A program made the position numbers and the translations under genes. Source: Salinilacustrithrix sp034522155 (GTDB taxonomy: Bacteria; Actinomycetota; Acidimicrobiia; Acidimicrobiales; Salinilacustritrichaceae). From it: a stretch of 64,000 nucleotides of DNA. This document shows, in pieces, positions 51,032 to 59,468 of this stretch (the first letter of the stretch is position 1; each line of letters begins with the position of its first letter). Location: NCBI GenBank assembly GCA_034522155.1, contig JAXHLP010000012.1:130554-194553 (forward strand). The letters are read 5' to 3'. Under the pieces are notes generated by a model that had not been told where the DNA came from, did not search any database, and saw only the letters and a program-made list of their open reading frames with translations.

Positions 51032-52234
51032 TCAGTCGGCCAGCGCCGCTTCACGCGCCCGCCACGCCACGATCTGGCGTCGCCCGAGCACCATCGCCAC
51101 GGCCGCGCCGAACGAGGACACCGCCGCGCACGTCCAGGCCAGCTCGTAGCCCACGGCGTCGACCACGAACCCGAACAGGATCGGCCCGCTGAGCGCACCG
51201 ACGTAGACGCCGGTCTGGGTGATGCCGGTGGCGGCTGCCGGCGCTGACGGGTTGAGCCGGACCACGGCGAGGTTGAACAGGCCGGGCCAGGCCCAACCTG
51301 AGCCGAAGGCGACGCCGGCGCCCAGCAGATGGGTGGGGATGGTTCCCGGAGCGAGCAGGAGATAGCCGATCGACCCGCCCACCAGGAGCGCTGCGACCAC
51401 CGGAAGATGGCGGGATCCCCGCTTGTCTGCTCGACGACCGGCGAGCAGACGCATGGAGATCCCGGTGGCTGCGCCCGCCATCAGGACGAGCCCGGACGCG
51501 GACTCGCCGAGCCCGGCATCGACACCAGCGCTCACCGTGAACGTCGCCAACGTGCCGTTGGCCGCCGCCGCGAAGCCAACCGCCACGGCGAGGAGCACGA
51601 GCGGTCCGAGTGGGACGTCGCCGTCGCGCCGGGCGCGCTGGCGGCCACCGGGCGGCACGGCCCCCACCGGTACGACCGCGATCGCCCCCAGCGCCAGGAC
51701 GGCGCCGAACAGGTATGCCCACCGCCAGCCGACCGTCACCCCGAGGGCCGGTACCGCCAGCCCACCGAGGAGGGTCCCGGCCGGGACCCCCGCCTGCTTG
51801 AGGGCCAGCGCCCAGCCCTGCTTCTCCGGGCGCACGGCCTTGGCCACCAGCAGATTGGCGCTCACCTGGCCGAGAGAGTTGAAGAAGCCCGCGCACACCA
51901 GGAGCGCCATGAACACGGCGTAGGTCGGCGACGCCGCCACCGACGCGAGCAGGACCGCCGAGCCGCTCGCCGCCAGTCGCATCGACCGGCCGGGCCCGAT
52001 CCGCTCAGCCAGGCGTCCCATCAGCGCGGATCCCGCCGCTGCGGCGGCGAAGAAGGCCCCGGAAGCGATGCCCAGGCGCGCCGGACCGAAGTCGATGTCG
52101 CGGCCGATCTGCACCGCGAGCGCGCCGGTCAGAAAGACCGGGAGGGTGCCCACCAGGGCGGTGCTCACCGCGGCAACCTGCACCCGCCGTTCCAGCACCG
52201 GCGGGGCGTCTGGACCAGGGGACGCGGCGGCCAC
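51032..52234 (-). CDS. Major facilitator superfamily transporter
   Basis: A 400-residue permease with about twelve membrane helices. Signature loop 2-3 shows GSALMGRLAERIGPGRSM, and the helix 4-5 region reads NLLVAKAVRPEKQGWALALKQAGVPAGT. It resembles the drug/metabolite exporter group of actinobacteria. The substrate is unknown. The GTG at 52234 has TAGCGT (52246-52241) six bases upstream. It diverges from the GDPD gene with only 25 bases between the start codons. Confidence 0.88.
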   Translation of the reverse strand: MAAASPGPDAPPVLERRVQVAAVSTALVGTLPVFLTGALAVQIGRDIDFGPARLGIASGAFFAAAAAGSALMGRLAERIGPGRSMRLAASGSAVLLASVAASPTYAVFMALLVCAGFFNSLGQVSANLLVAKAVRPEKQGWALALKQAGVPAGTLLGGLAVPALGVTVGWRWAYLFGAVLALGAIAVVPVGAVPPGGRQRARRDGDVPLGPLVLLAVAVGFAAAANGTLATFTVSAGVDAGLGESASGLVLMAGAATGISMRLLAGRRADKRGSRHLPVVAALLVGGSIGYLLLAPGTIPTHLLGAGVAFGSGWAWPGLFNLAVVRLNPSAPAAATGITQTGVYVGALSGPILFGFVVDAVGYELAWTCAAVSSFGAAVAMVLGRRQIVAWRAREAALAD

Positions 52235-52240
52235 CGCCCG

Positions 52241-52250
52241 ACGCTACCGT
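52241..52250. promoter_or_regulatory. Overlapping divergent -10 elements of the MFS and GDPD genes
   Basis: On the minus strand TAGCGT (52246-52241) serves the MFS gene, and on the plus strand TACCGT (52245-52250) serves the GDPD gene. The two hexamers share the bases TA at 52245-52246. Each lies 6-9 bases before its start codon, so both transcripts would begin at or near their start codons. RNA polymerase cannot occupy both at once. Confidence 0.6.
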
Positions 52251-52259
52251 CGGCGCCCG

Positions 52260-53021
52260 ATGGCCTCGTCCACGTTTCCCTTCCTCGACCACCCGGGCCC
52301 CATCCCGTTCGCCCATCGGGGTGGGGCATCCGAGGCGCCGGAGAACACGCTGCCGGCGTTCGAGTACGCGGTCGGTCTGGGCTACCGCTACCTCGAGACC
52401 GATGTCCACACCACCGCCGACGGCGTGCTGGTCGCGTTCCACGACGACTGCCTCGATCGGGTCACCGACCGCTCCGGTGTGATCGCCGAGATGCCATGGA
52501 CCGAGGTCTCCGAGGCACGGGTCGACGGGGTCGAACCGATCCCGCTGCTCGAGGACGTGCTGGGCACCTGGCCCGACGTGCGGGTGAACATCGACCCGAA
52601 GGCGGACACCTCCGTCGGGCCGCTCGTCGAGACCCTGCGGCGCACCGGCAGCGTCCACCGAGTCTGCATCGGCGCGTTCTCCGACGAGCGCATCGCGCGT
52701 GTGCGGGCCAGCTTCGACGGGCGACTGTGCACGGGCATGGGGCCGGACGAGCTCGTGGACCTCATCCGCGCCTACCAGGGCGAAGACGTCACATTCCGGT
52801 CGCAGTGCGCCCAGATCCCCCGGCACGATCCCGAGGGGCGTCCGCTGGCGACGCCCGAGCTGGTCGAGACGGCCCATCGCCACGGCATCGCCGTCCACGT
52901 CTGGACCATCGACGAGGCCGACGAGATGCACGAGCTCCTCGACATCGGCGTCGACGGGATCATGACCGACCGTCCCGCCGTGCTCCGCGAGGTGTTCGAG
53001 GCCCGCGGCCTCTGGACGTAG
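52260..53021 (+). CDS. Glycerophosphodiester phosphodiesterase
   Basis: A 253-residue TIM-barrel enzyme. FAHRGGASEAPENTLPAFEYA holds the His-Arg and Glu-Asn pair, TDVHTTADGVLVAFHDDCLDRVT contains the second catalytic His, and VDGIMTDRPAVL is the last strand. It would release glycerol-3-phosphate from deacylated phospholipids. There is no signal peptide, so it is probably cytoplasmic. A second, unrelated copy is cut by the left window edge. It is six bases upstream of an acyl-CoA ligase, so the two may be co-transcribed. Confidence 0.93.
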   Translation: MASSTFPFLDHPGPIPFAHRGGASEAPENTLPAFEYAVGLGYRYLETDVHTTADGVLVAFHDDCLDRVTDRSGVIAEMPWTEVSEARVDGVEPIPLLEDVLGTWPDVRVNIDPKADTSVGPLVETLRRTGSVHRVCIGAFSDERIARVRASFDGRLCTGMGPDELVDLIRAYQGEDVTFRSQCAQIPRHDPEGRPLATPELVETAHRHGIAVHVWTIDEADEMHELLDIGVDGIMTDRPAVLREVFEARGLWT

Positions 53022-53027
53022 CGCCAC

Positions 53028-54536
53028 ATGGAGCTCCCGCTCACACCGATCGACTTCCTGACCCGCGCCCGCCGCCTGTTCCCCGAGCAGGTGGGGGTGA
53101 TCGACGGCGACCGGCAGTGGACCTATGCCGGGTTCGCAGAGAGATGCGACCAGCAGGCCCGGTATCTCCGCGACGACCTCGGGGTGCAGCCCGGCGACGT
53201 CGTGGCGTGGCTGTGCGGCAACACCCACGAGCTGCTCGAGGCCTACTACGGCGTGCTCCTCGCCGGTGGGGTCCTGCTCCCGCTCAACATCCGGCTGTCC
53301 GCGCCCGAGCTCGGCTCGATCCTCGACCAGGCGAACGCCACCGTCCTGTTCCGCCATCCGGACCAGCCCGATCCCGGACACGACGTCCGCCAAGTGGTGC
53401 TCGACGACGACTACGAGGCCGCGCTCGCCCGCCGTACCGGGCCGCCGCTCGAACCTCCCATGGTCGACGAGCGTGGGCCGGCGGAGATCTTCTTCACCAG
53501 CGGCTCGACCGGACTGCCGAAGGGTGCAGTGCTCACCCACCGCAACCTCTACCTCCACGCGGTGCACAACGCGCTCACGGGTGGCGTCACCGGCGACGAC
53601 GTGATCCTCCACCTCGTGCCGCTGTTCCACGTCAACGGGTGGGGGACGCCTCACCACCTCACCGGTCTGGGCGGCACCCACGTGATGCTGCCCCGCTTCG
53701 ATCCTGGGGAGGTCCTCCGACTGATCGAGGCCCACCGGGTCACTCGGCTGTTCTGCGTGCCCGCCATGGTGCAGGCGCTGCTCGACCACCCCGACCTGAC
53801 CCGGCGCGACGTCTCGTCGATCGCAGCCGCCTCGATCGGGGGATCACCGGTGTCGCCCCAGCTGCTCGCCGAGGTCGAGACCGCGTTCGGGTGCACAGCG
53901 ATCTGCGGCTACGGGATGACCGAGGCCGCCCCGACCATGACCCGCTCCCTCGACAAGCCCGGCGAGCCACCCTCGACCGAGCGTCGGGCGACGACGGGCC
54001 TGCCGATCGTGGGCGTCGACCTGCGGGTCTTCGGCGACGGCGACGTCGAGGTCCCCTGGGACGACGAGACGATCGGCGAGATCTGCGCCCGTTCGAACCA
54101 CATCATGGATCGCTACCTCGACGCACCGGAGGCCACGGCCCAGGTCCTCCGCGGCGGCTGGCTCCGCACCGGCGACCTCGCCGTGGTTCGGCCCGACGGC
54201 TACCTCCGCCTCGTGGACCGCACGAAGGACCTGATCATCAGCGGCGGGGAGAACATCGCCAGTCCCGAGGTCGAGCACACGCTGGAAGCACACCCAGCCG
54301 TGGCCGAGGCCTGCGTCGTCGGTCGGCCCGACCAGCGCTGGGGCGAGGTGCCCGTGGCCTTCGTGGCGCTCCGTCCCGGTTCGAGTGCGACCGAGGACGA
54401 GCTCGTCACCCACGTGCGCGACCGGCTCGCCCACTTCAAGGCGCCCAGGGCCGTCACGCTGCTCGACGCGCTGCCGCGGGTCGGCACGGGCAAGATCGAC
54501 AAGAGCTCGCTCAGGGCAGCAGCACGTTCGGGTTGA
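53028..54536 (+). CDS. Fatty-acid-type acyl-CoA ligase (AMP-forming)
   Basis: A 502-residue ANL enzyme. P-loop: FFTSGSTGLPKGAVLTHRNL; A5: CGYGMTEAAPTMTRS; A7 and A8: WLRTGDLAVVRPDGYLRL followed by DRTKDLIISGGENIASPEVE; the catalytic Lys is in VGTGKIDKSSLR. It resembles FadD-type ligases of actinobacteria. The last 26 bases overlap the FAD oxidase gene, which is antiparallel. It may be co-transcribed with the GDPD upstream. Confidence 0.93.
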   Translation: MELPLTPIDFLTRARRLFPEQVGVIDGDRQWTYAGFAERCDQQARYLRDDLGVQPGDVVAWLCGNTHELLEAYYGVLLAGGVLLPLNIRLSAPELGSILDQANATVLFRHPDQPDPGHDVRQVVLDDDYEAALARRTGPPLEPPMVDERGPAEIFFTSGSTGLPKGAVLTHRNLYLHAVHNALTGGVTGDDVILHLVPLFHVNGWGTPHHLTGLGGTHVMLPRFDPGEVLRLIEAHRVTRLFCVPAMVQALLDHPDLTRRDVSSIAAASIGGSPVSPQLLAEVETAFGCTAICGYGMTEAAPTMTRSLDKPGEPPSTERRATTGLPIVGVDLRVFGDGDVEVPWDDETIGEICARSNHIMDRYLDAPEATAQVLRGGWLRTGDLAVVRPDGYLRLVDRTKDLIISGGENIASPEVEHTLEAHPAVAEACVVGRPDQRWGEVPVAFVALRPGSSATEDELVTHVRDRLAHFKAPRAVTLLDALPRVGTGKIDKSSLRAAARSG

Positions 54537-55887
54537 GGATCCCGTCCGGGTCGAGCGCGGTCCGGATGGCACGCATGGCCGCGAGGTCGCCGGCGCCGCG
54601 GTCATCGGCGAGCCACCGCCGCTTGGCCAGACCGATGCCGTGCTCGGCGCTGATCGACCCTTCACGACGGACGACGCCACCGAGCACGACCCGGTCGACG
54701 GCCTCGCCGTCGGTCGGATCGACGCCGGTGACGTTGACGTGGATGTTGCCGTCGGCGACGTGCCCGAACAGCCACGTACGGGCGTCGGGAACCACCGCGA
54801 CCACCTCCTCGGCGATGGTGTCGACGTAGGAGGCCAGCGCCCGTCCCGGGAGCGTCACGTCGTACTTGCGGGGAACGCCGATGCGGCTGATCGCCTCGGT
54901 GTGGGCCTCACGGACGTGCCACAGGGCCGCGGCCCGGCTGGGGTCGGTCGCCACCGCCACCTCGCCCGCACCGTCGAGCGAGCCGATGACGGCGCCGAGC
55001 CGGTCGGTGGGATCGGGCGGACCAACCGCCTCGACCAGGACGAGCACCGGCGGGTCCGACTCCAGCACCGAGCCCTCGCCGGTCTGCTCGGCGACCAGGC
55101 CGGCGCCCGACGCGAGGACCAGCTCGGCGGCCTCGAGCGTCGGCACCGCGCGTCGGATCGCCCCCACGCCGCGCACCGCTCGGACGACGTCGTCGAACCC
55201 GATGAGCGCCGTGACCGCCTCGCCCGCGGCCGGGACCAGCGCCAGCCTGGCCTGGGTCACGATGCCGAGGGTCCCCTCGCTGCCGCACAGCAGGCCGGCC
55301 AGGTCGTAGCCGGTGTTGTCCTTCGCGAGCCCACCGAGGCGGCGCACCACGTCGCCGGTACCGAGCACGGCCTCCACCCCCAGCACCTGGTGCCTGGTCG
55401 GACCGAAGCGCAGGACCCGCAGTCCGCCAGCGTTGGTCGCCACCGTGCCGCCGACCGTGGCGGTGTCACGCGACGCCAGGTCGACGCCGTAGCGCCAACC
55501 GGCCTCGCCCGCCATCTGTTGCACCTCGGCGATCCTCACACCCGCGCCGGCGGTGAGCTGGCCCGCGTCCTCGTCGACCGCGCTGATGTCGCTCAGCCGC
55601 TCCGTGGAGAGCACGATCTCGCCCCGCATCGGCGTCGCCCCGCCCACCAGGCCGGTGTTGCCGCCCTGGGGTACGAGCGGGTGCCCTCGCTCGCGGCACA
55701 CGGTCACGACCTCGGCCACGCCGTCTGCGTCGCCGGGCCGGACCACCGCTGCCGGTCGTCCGGCGTACCGGCCGGTCCAGTCGGTGGCGTAGGACGCAGT
55801 GCGGTCGGGATCGGCGATGACCGCGTCGGGCCCGAGCGCGTCGATCAGACGCTGAATCGTGGCGTCGCTGGCTTCTGCATCCACCAC
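54511..55887 (-). CDS. FAD-linked oxidase, GlcD / D-lactate dehydrogenase type
   Basis: A 458-residue flavoprotein of the VAO/PCMH family. VPQGGNTGLVGGATPMRGEIVLS and ATVGGTVATNAGGLRVLRFG form the FAD-binding domain, and SAEHGIGLAKR, near the C-terminus, is the Zn/substrate motif of glycolate oxidase subunit GlcD, D-lactate and D-2-hydroxyglutarate dehydrogenases. The start is one of two adjacent GTG codons (55887 or 55884). Only this subunit is present, so GlcE and GlcF partners are not needed or lie elsewhere. Its 3' end overlaps the ligase gene. Confidence 0.88.
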   Translation of the reverse strand: MVDAEASDATIQRLIDALGPDAVIADPDRTASYATDWTGRYAGRPAAVVRPGDADGVAEVVTVCRERGHPLVPQGGNTGLVGGATPMRGEIVLSTERLSDISAVDEDAGQLTAGAGVRIAEVQQMAGEAGWRYGVDLASRDTATVGGTVATNAGGLRVLRFGPTRHQVLGVEAVLGTGDVVRRLGGLAKDNTGYDLAGLLCGSEGTLGIVTQARLALVPAAGEAVTALIGFDDVVRAVRGVGAIRRAVPTLEAAELVLASGAGLVAEQTGEGSVLESDPPVLVLVEAVGPPDPTDRLGAVIGSLDGAGEVAVATDPSRAAALWHVREAHTEAISRIGVPRKYDVTLPGRALASYVDTIAEEVVAVVPDARTWLFGHVADGNIHVNVTGVDPTDGEAVDRVVLGGVVRREGSISAEHGIGLAKRRWLADDRGAGDLAAMRAIRTALDPDGILNPNVLLP

Positions 55888-55940
55888 CTCAGTGTTGCGC
55901 GGCCACCACCAGCGCCCGCCATCACCCGCCGCGGCCCGGA

Positions 55941-55996
55941 GACGACCGCGCCGGTCGGCGCGTTCCACCACCGTGGCCGCGCGAACGCGCCGAACC
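55941..55996 (+). repeat. 56-bp dispersed palindromic repeat, copy B
   Basis: Matches copy A (2693-2748, opposite strand) at 51 of 56 positions; differences are at element positions 23, 25, 33, 34 and 37. It has the same GC-rich stem-loop at one end and the GCGCG-AA-CGCGC arms at the other. It lies between the FAD oxidase and the enoyl-CoA hydratase genes and is read opposite to both. The pairing with copy A excludes a chance similarity. Confidence 0.75.
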
Positions 55997-56019
55997 TTCG
56001 ACGGCAGGTGGTCGGCCGC

Positions 56020-56853
56020 TCAGGAGAAGTTCGGGTCGCGGTCCTCGAAGCCGGCCATGACGGCCTCGATCTGGTTGGGACTGCCGATGAGCTGGCCGAT
56101 CTCGTCGCGCTCGGCGGCGAACTGCTCCCCGATCGGCACCGTGCCCGACGCGTTGAGCAGTCGCTTGGCCGCCCGGACCGCGTCGGGGCTCTTGCCCGCG
56201 ATCTCGCGGGCCAGGTCCATGGCTGCGGCGTGGGGGGCGTCGGCCACGCGCGTCGCCAGGCCGAGCTGGGCCGCCTCGGCCCCCTCGACCATCCGCCCGG
56301 TGAACGTGAGCTCCTTGGCCACATCGAGACCGACCAGCCGGCGCAGCATCCACGTCCCGGTCATGTCGGGGATGAGGCCCCACTTGATCTCGAGCACGCT
56401 GAAACGCGCGTCCGGCGTGCAGATCCGCATGTCGGCGCCCATGGCGATCTGGCAACCGCCGCCGAGGGCCACGCCGTGGACCGCGGCGACGACCGGCACC
56501 TCGACCTCCTGCCACACGTGGGCCACCTGCTGGCCGAGGTGGGTGATCCGGTCGCCGGTCGCACCGATGGCACCGAGCCCGCCGCCTCCCTGGCCGCGGT
56601 CGTCGGCGCCACCGCCCGAGTCGCCGCCGCCCGAGGCCATCGCCTGGAAGCTCGAGAAGTCCAGTCCCGAGCAGAACGCCCGCCCGGCGCCGGAGAGCAC
56701 GACTGCACGTACGTCGCGGTCGCCCTTCAGCCGCTCACCCGCCTCGGCGATCCCGTGGAACATGGCGGTGTCGAGGGCATTCATCTTGTCGGGCCGGTCG
56801 AGCACCACGTCGGCAACACCGTCGACGATCTCGATCTGCACACGGTCGCTCAC
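56020..56853 (-). CDS. Enoyl-CoA hydratase/isomerase
   Basis: A 277-residue crotonase-fold enzyme. DVVLDRPDKMNALD begins the fold, GAGRAFCSGLDFSSF forms the first oxyanion strand, VHGVALGGGCQIAMGADMRIC the second, and the catalytic region KWGLIPDMTG has Asp in place of the usual catalytic Glu. A Gly/Asp-rich insertion (about 73-100) lengthens a surface loop. It uses an AGGAG site before the GTG at 56853. It follows the FAD oxidase only after the repeat element and faces away from the ABC transporter. Confidence 0.85.
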   Translation of the reverse strand: MSDRVQIEIVDGVADVVLDRPDKMNALDTAMFHGIAEAGERLKGDRDVRAVVLSGAGRAFCSGLDFSSFQAMASGGGDSGGGADDRGQGGGGLGAIGATGDRITHLGQQVAHVWQEVEVPVVAAVHGVALGGGCQIAMGADMRICTPDARFSVLEIKWGLIPDMTGTWMLRRLVGLDVAKELTFTGRMVEGAEAAQLGLATRVADAPHAAAMDLAREIAGKSPDAVRAAKRLLNASGTVPIGEQFAAERDEIGQLIGSPNQIEAVMAGFEDRDPNFS

Positions 56854-56971
56854 GCTCGGCTCCTGTTCCTCGATGCCGGGATCGGTCGGCACCGGTGGTG
56901 ACCCCTCGCAACCGATGCCGAAGTTCACGTCGGGGTGGTTCACAGTGTGGCCGACGCGTGCCCCGCTCGCG

Positions 56972-57343
56972 TCAGGCGTGGGCCGGCGCGCCGACGAAGG
57001 GCCGCAGCAGCATCTCGCTGCACGGCTGGTCGACGCCGGCCACCAACCCCATCGCGGCGTCGCCCGCCGCCCGGCACACCAGGGTTGCGCCGTCGGGATC
57101 GACGGCGCGGACCCCGGTGTCCGAGCAGGCCGCCAACGCGCACAGGCGCACCCGGTGCGACGCTGCGCACGCCTCGCGGCGACGGCCCGACCGTGCCAGT
57201 ACACGGGCGATCTCCCGCATCGCCCGCCACCGCTCGACCTCCCCGTCGGCGGTGTCGGTCGCGGCCGCCAGGGCGTCCATGATCCATTCGATGTCGGCGC
57301 GCTCCCGGCTGCGCCACCACCGCTCGAACCCATCGACGTCCAT
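56972..57343 (-). CDS. Conserved hypothetical protein, helical
   Basis: A 123-residue protein I do not recognise. It is helical with Trp-rich starts (VDGFERWWRSRERADIEWIM) and a central Arg-rich stretch (EVERWRAMREIARVLARSGRRREA), with four cysteines, in CAASHRVRLCALAAC and in TLVCRAAGD, plus one further Cys near the end. A GGGGAG site precedes the ATG at 57343. A longer frame starting at 57484 lacks a good site. It could be regulatory, but nothing decides it. Confidence 0.5.
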   Translation of the reverse strand: MDVDGFERWWRSRERADIEWIMDALAAATDTADGEVERWRAMREIARVLARSGRRREACAASHRVRLCALAACSDTGVRAVDPDGATLVCRAAGDAAMGLVAGVDQPCSEMLLRPFVGAPAHA

Positions 57344-57729
57344 GTCTCCCCATCGGCAGGTTCGACGACCGACTGCCCCAGAACAGGTCGAACGACCCAG
57401 CGGGCGTTGCGCACCCAACGTAGCTTTCTCCGCACGCAACGAGGACGCTCTGCGTATGTTGTCGCCTGAGCCCGGTTCGCGCATCTTTCGGTCGCTTGCC
57501 GGTGATCCGGTGTGGCAGCATCCGCCTCGACCGCGATCACACCGGTGTCCCTGCCCACACGGCCGTCAGGGCCGAGATGACGTGACCGGAACGGTGCCGT
57601 CGGTCACTATTGACACTCTGACAACAAGGGTCATACCGTCCGGGGACGTGACGAGCGTCACCAGGGCATCCGGTTGCCCACCGCCGTCGAGATCGCCTCG
57701 CCGGCGACCAACCCAAGGGGGAACACGCT
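57344..57729 (+). other. 386-base intergenic region upstream of the ABC transporter operon
   Basis: No gene is evident. It holds the dpp-like promoter (57610-57639) with a flanking inverted repeat (57582-57607), the start region of the minus-strand gene at 57343, and a weak inverted repeat GTTCGAC/GTCGAAC near 57362-57400. A leader of about 84 bases separates the promoter from the substrate-binding protein gene. No riboswitch fold was recognised in it. Confidence 0.6.
57582..57639 (+). promoter_or_regulatory. Promoter and upstream operator of the ABC transporter operon
   Basis: -35 TTGACA (57610-57615), an 18-base spacer, and -10 TACCGT (57634-57639). Just upstream, GTGACCG (57582-57588) and CGGTCAC (57601-57607) form perfect 7-base inverted arms 12 bases apart, ending two bases before the -35. 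That position suits an activator or repressor of the transporter. Expected start of transcription is near 57646. Confidence 0.65.
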
Positions 57730-59421
57730 GTGAGAAGTTCGTCCACCAACCGATGGCTGCGGATGCTTGCGCTCCTGCTCGGCCTCGCCATGATCGCCGC
57801 TGCGTGCGGTGGTGACGACGACGACACCGCTTCGGACGAGGGCGACGACGAGGCGCCCACCGACTCCGAGCCCGACGAGTCCGAGGTCGGCGAGCCCCAG
57901 CCGGGCGGTAAGATCGTCTACGGCCTCGAGGCCGACACCGACTCCCCGTGGACTCCGGCCAACTCCGTGTGTGCGATCTCGTGCCACATGGTCATGCGCT
58001 CGGTCTACGATCCGCTGACCCTGCTCGCCGAGGACGGCGAGGTCGAGCCCAACCTGCTGGAGTCGTTCGAGGCCAACGACGACTTCACCGAGTGGACCCT
58101 GACGCCGCGCGAGGGCATCGCGTTCCACGACGGGACCCCGTTCGACGCCGCCGCGGTCAAGGCGAACCTCGACGCCCACAAGACGAGCTTCCTCACCGCC
58201 CGTGCTCTCCTCAACGTCGAGACCGTCGAGCTCTCCGAGGACGGGTCCTCGGTCGTGGTGTCCATGGCCGAGCCCTGGGCGCGCTTCCCGGCCTTCCTCT
58301 CGGGCCAGATCGGCTACCAGGCCTCGCCCACGTGGCTCCAGGCCGTCGCCGACGGGTCAGCCCAGCCGACGGAACCGGTCGGCACGGGTCCGTTCGTCTT
58401 TCAGTCCTACGAGACCGGCGGCAGCTTCGTCGCCACCAAGAACCCGGACTACTGGCGGGCCGACGAGGGCCTGCCCTACCTCGACGAGATCGAGTACCGC
58501 GTCCTGGCTGACGTCCAGTCCCGCAAGAACGCGCTGCTCGCCGGCGACATCGACATCATGCACACCTCCAACGGCGAGTCCATCATCGACCTCCGCGAGG
58601 AGGACGCGTACGAGCTCACCGAGAACTCGACCTTCGGTGAGACCAGCTACACGCTGATGAACGTCAGCAACCCCGATTCACCCATCAACGACGTGCGCGT
58701 CCGCCGGGCCCTGGCCCACGCCGTCGACAACGAGGTCATGGTCGAACGGCGGGCCGGTGGCATCCCCGAGACGGCGAACGGTCCCTTCAGCCCCGAGCAG
58801 GTCGGCCACTTGGAGGACTCCGGGTACCCCGAATACGACCCGGAGATGGCCGAGCAGCTGCTCGAGGAGTACAAGGCCGACAAGGGCGTCGACACCGTGG
58901 CCCTCAGCTACACGACCACGACCGACCCGGCCAACCTCGAGACCGGCGAACTGCTCCAGCAGTTCTGGGAGCAGGTCGGCTTCGACGTCGAGCTCGCCCA
59001 GATCGAGCAGGGCCAGTTCATCACCACCGCGCTGGGCGGCAGCTTCGAGATGTTCGGTTGGCGCAACCACGGTGGTGTCGATCCCGACGCCCAGCGGGTC
59101 TGGTGGCACAGCGAGACCGCACCGGAGGACGGCCTCGCCCTCAACTTCGGCCGCATCCGCGACGACGTGATCGACGAGAAGCTCGACGAGCTCCGCCGCA
59201 CGACCGACGAGTCGGTCATCCAGGAGTCGGCCGAGGCGATCAACGAGCGCTTCGCCGAGCAGGTGTACAACCTGTGGCACTGGTGGACGGTCTGGGGCAT
59301 CGCCAAGGACCCGAGCATCAACGGCCTGGGCAACTTCGTCCTGCCGTCCGGCTCGAACGCGATCTACGGCAACGGCATCGGTGGCTCCCACCAGGTCGCC
59401 CAGCTGTGGATCGGGGAATGA
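57730..59421 (+). CDS. Oligopeptide-type ABC transporter substrate-binding lipoprotein
   Basis: A 563-residue SBP_bac_5 family protein. A signal peptide (1-25) ends in the lipobox MIAAAC, then an acidic Asp/Glu linker (27-55). The mature fold begins GGKIVYGLEADTDSPWTP and shows PNLLESFEANDDFTEWTLTPR, GTGPFVFQSYETGGSF, and DVRVRRALAHAVDNEVMV typical of peptide-binding subunits. The ligand is unknown. It starts the operon; two hairpins before the permease gene may cap its messenger level. The GTG follows an AAGGGGGAA site. Confidence 0.92.
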   Translation: MRSSSTNRWLRMLALLLGLAMIAAACGGDDDDTASDEGDDEAPTDSEPDESEVGEPQPGGKIVYGLEADTDSPWTPANSVCAISCHMVMRSVYDPLTLLAEDGEVEPNLLESFEANDDFTEWTLTPREGIAFHDGTPFDAAAVKANLDAHKTSFLTARALLNVETVELSEDGSSVVVSMAEPWARFPAFLSGQIGYQASPTWLQAVADGSAQPTEPVGTGPFVFQSYETGGSFVATKNPDYWRADEGLPYLDEIEYRVLADVQSRKNALLAGDIDIMHTSNGESIIDLREEDAYELTENSTFGETSYTLMNVSNPDSPINDVRVRRALAHAVDNEVMVERRAGGIPETANGPFSPEQVGHLEDSGYPEYDPEMAEQLLEEYKADKGVDTVALSYTTTTDPANLETGELLQQFWEQVGFDVELAQIEQGQFITTALGGSFEMFGWRNHGGVDPDAQRVWWHSETAPEDGLALNFGRIRDDVIDEKLDELRRTTDESVIQESAEAINERFAEQVYNLWHWWTVWGIAKDPSINGLGNFVLPSGSNAIYGNGIGGSHQVAQLWIGE

Positions 59422-59468
59422 GCGGTTCGTCGGCCCTGAGGGGCCTCCTCACCGCTGGAGTTCCTCCT

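Noticed and set aside
51329..54829. A long plus-strand frame over the MFS, GDPD and ligase genes
   Set aside because: Rich in Arg and Pro without a domain; it runs through the correct frames of conserved genes.
57344..57729. Riboswitch in the leader of the ABC transporter operon
   Set aside because: No conserved motif of known riboswitch classes was recognised in the 84-base leader.
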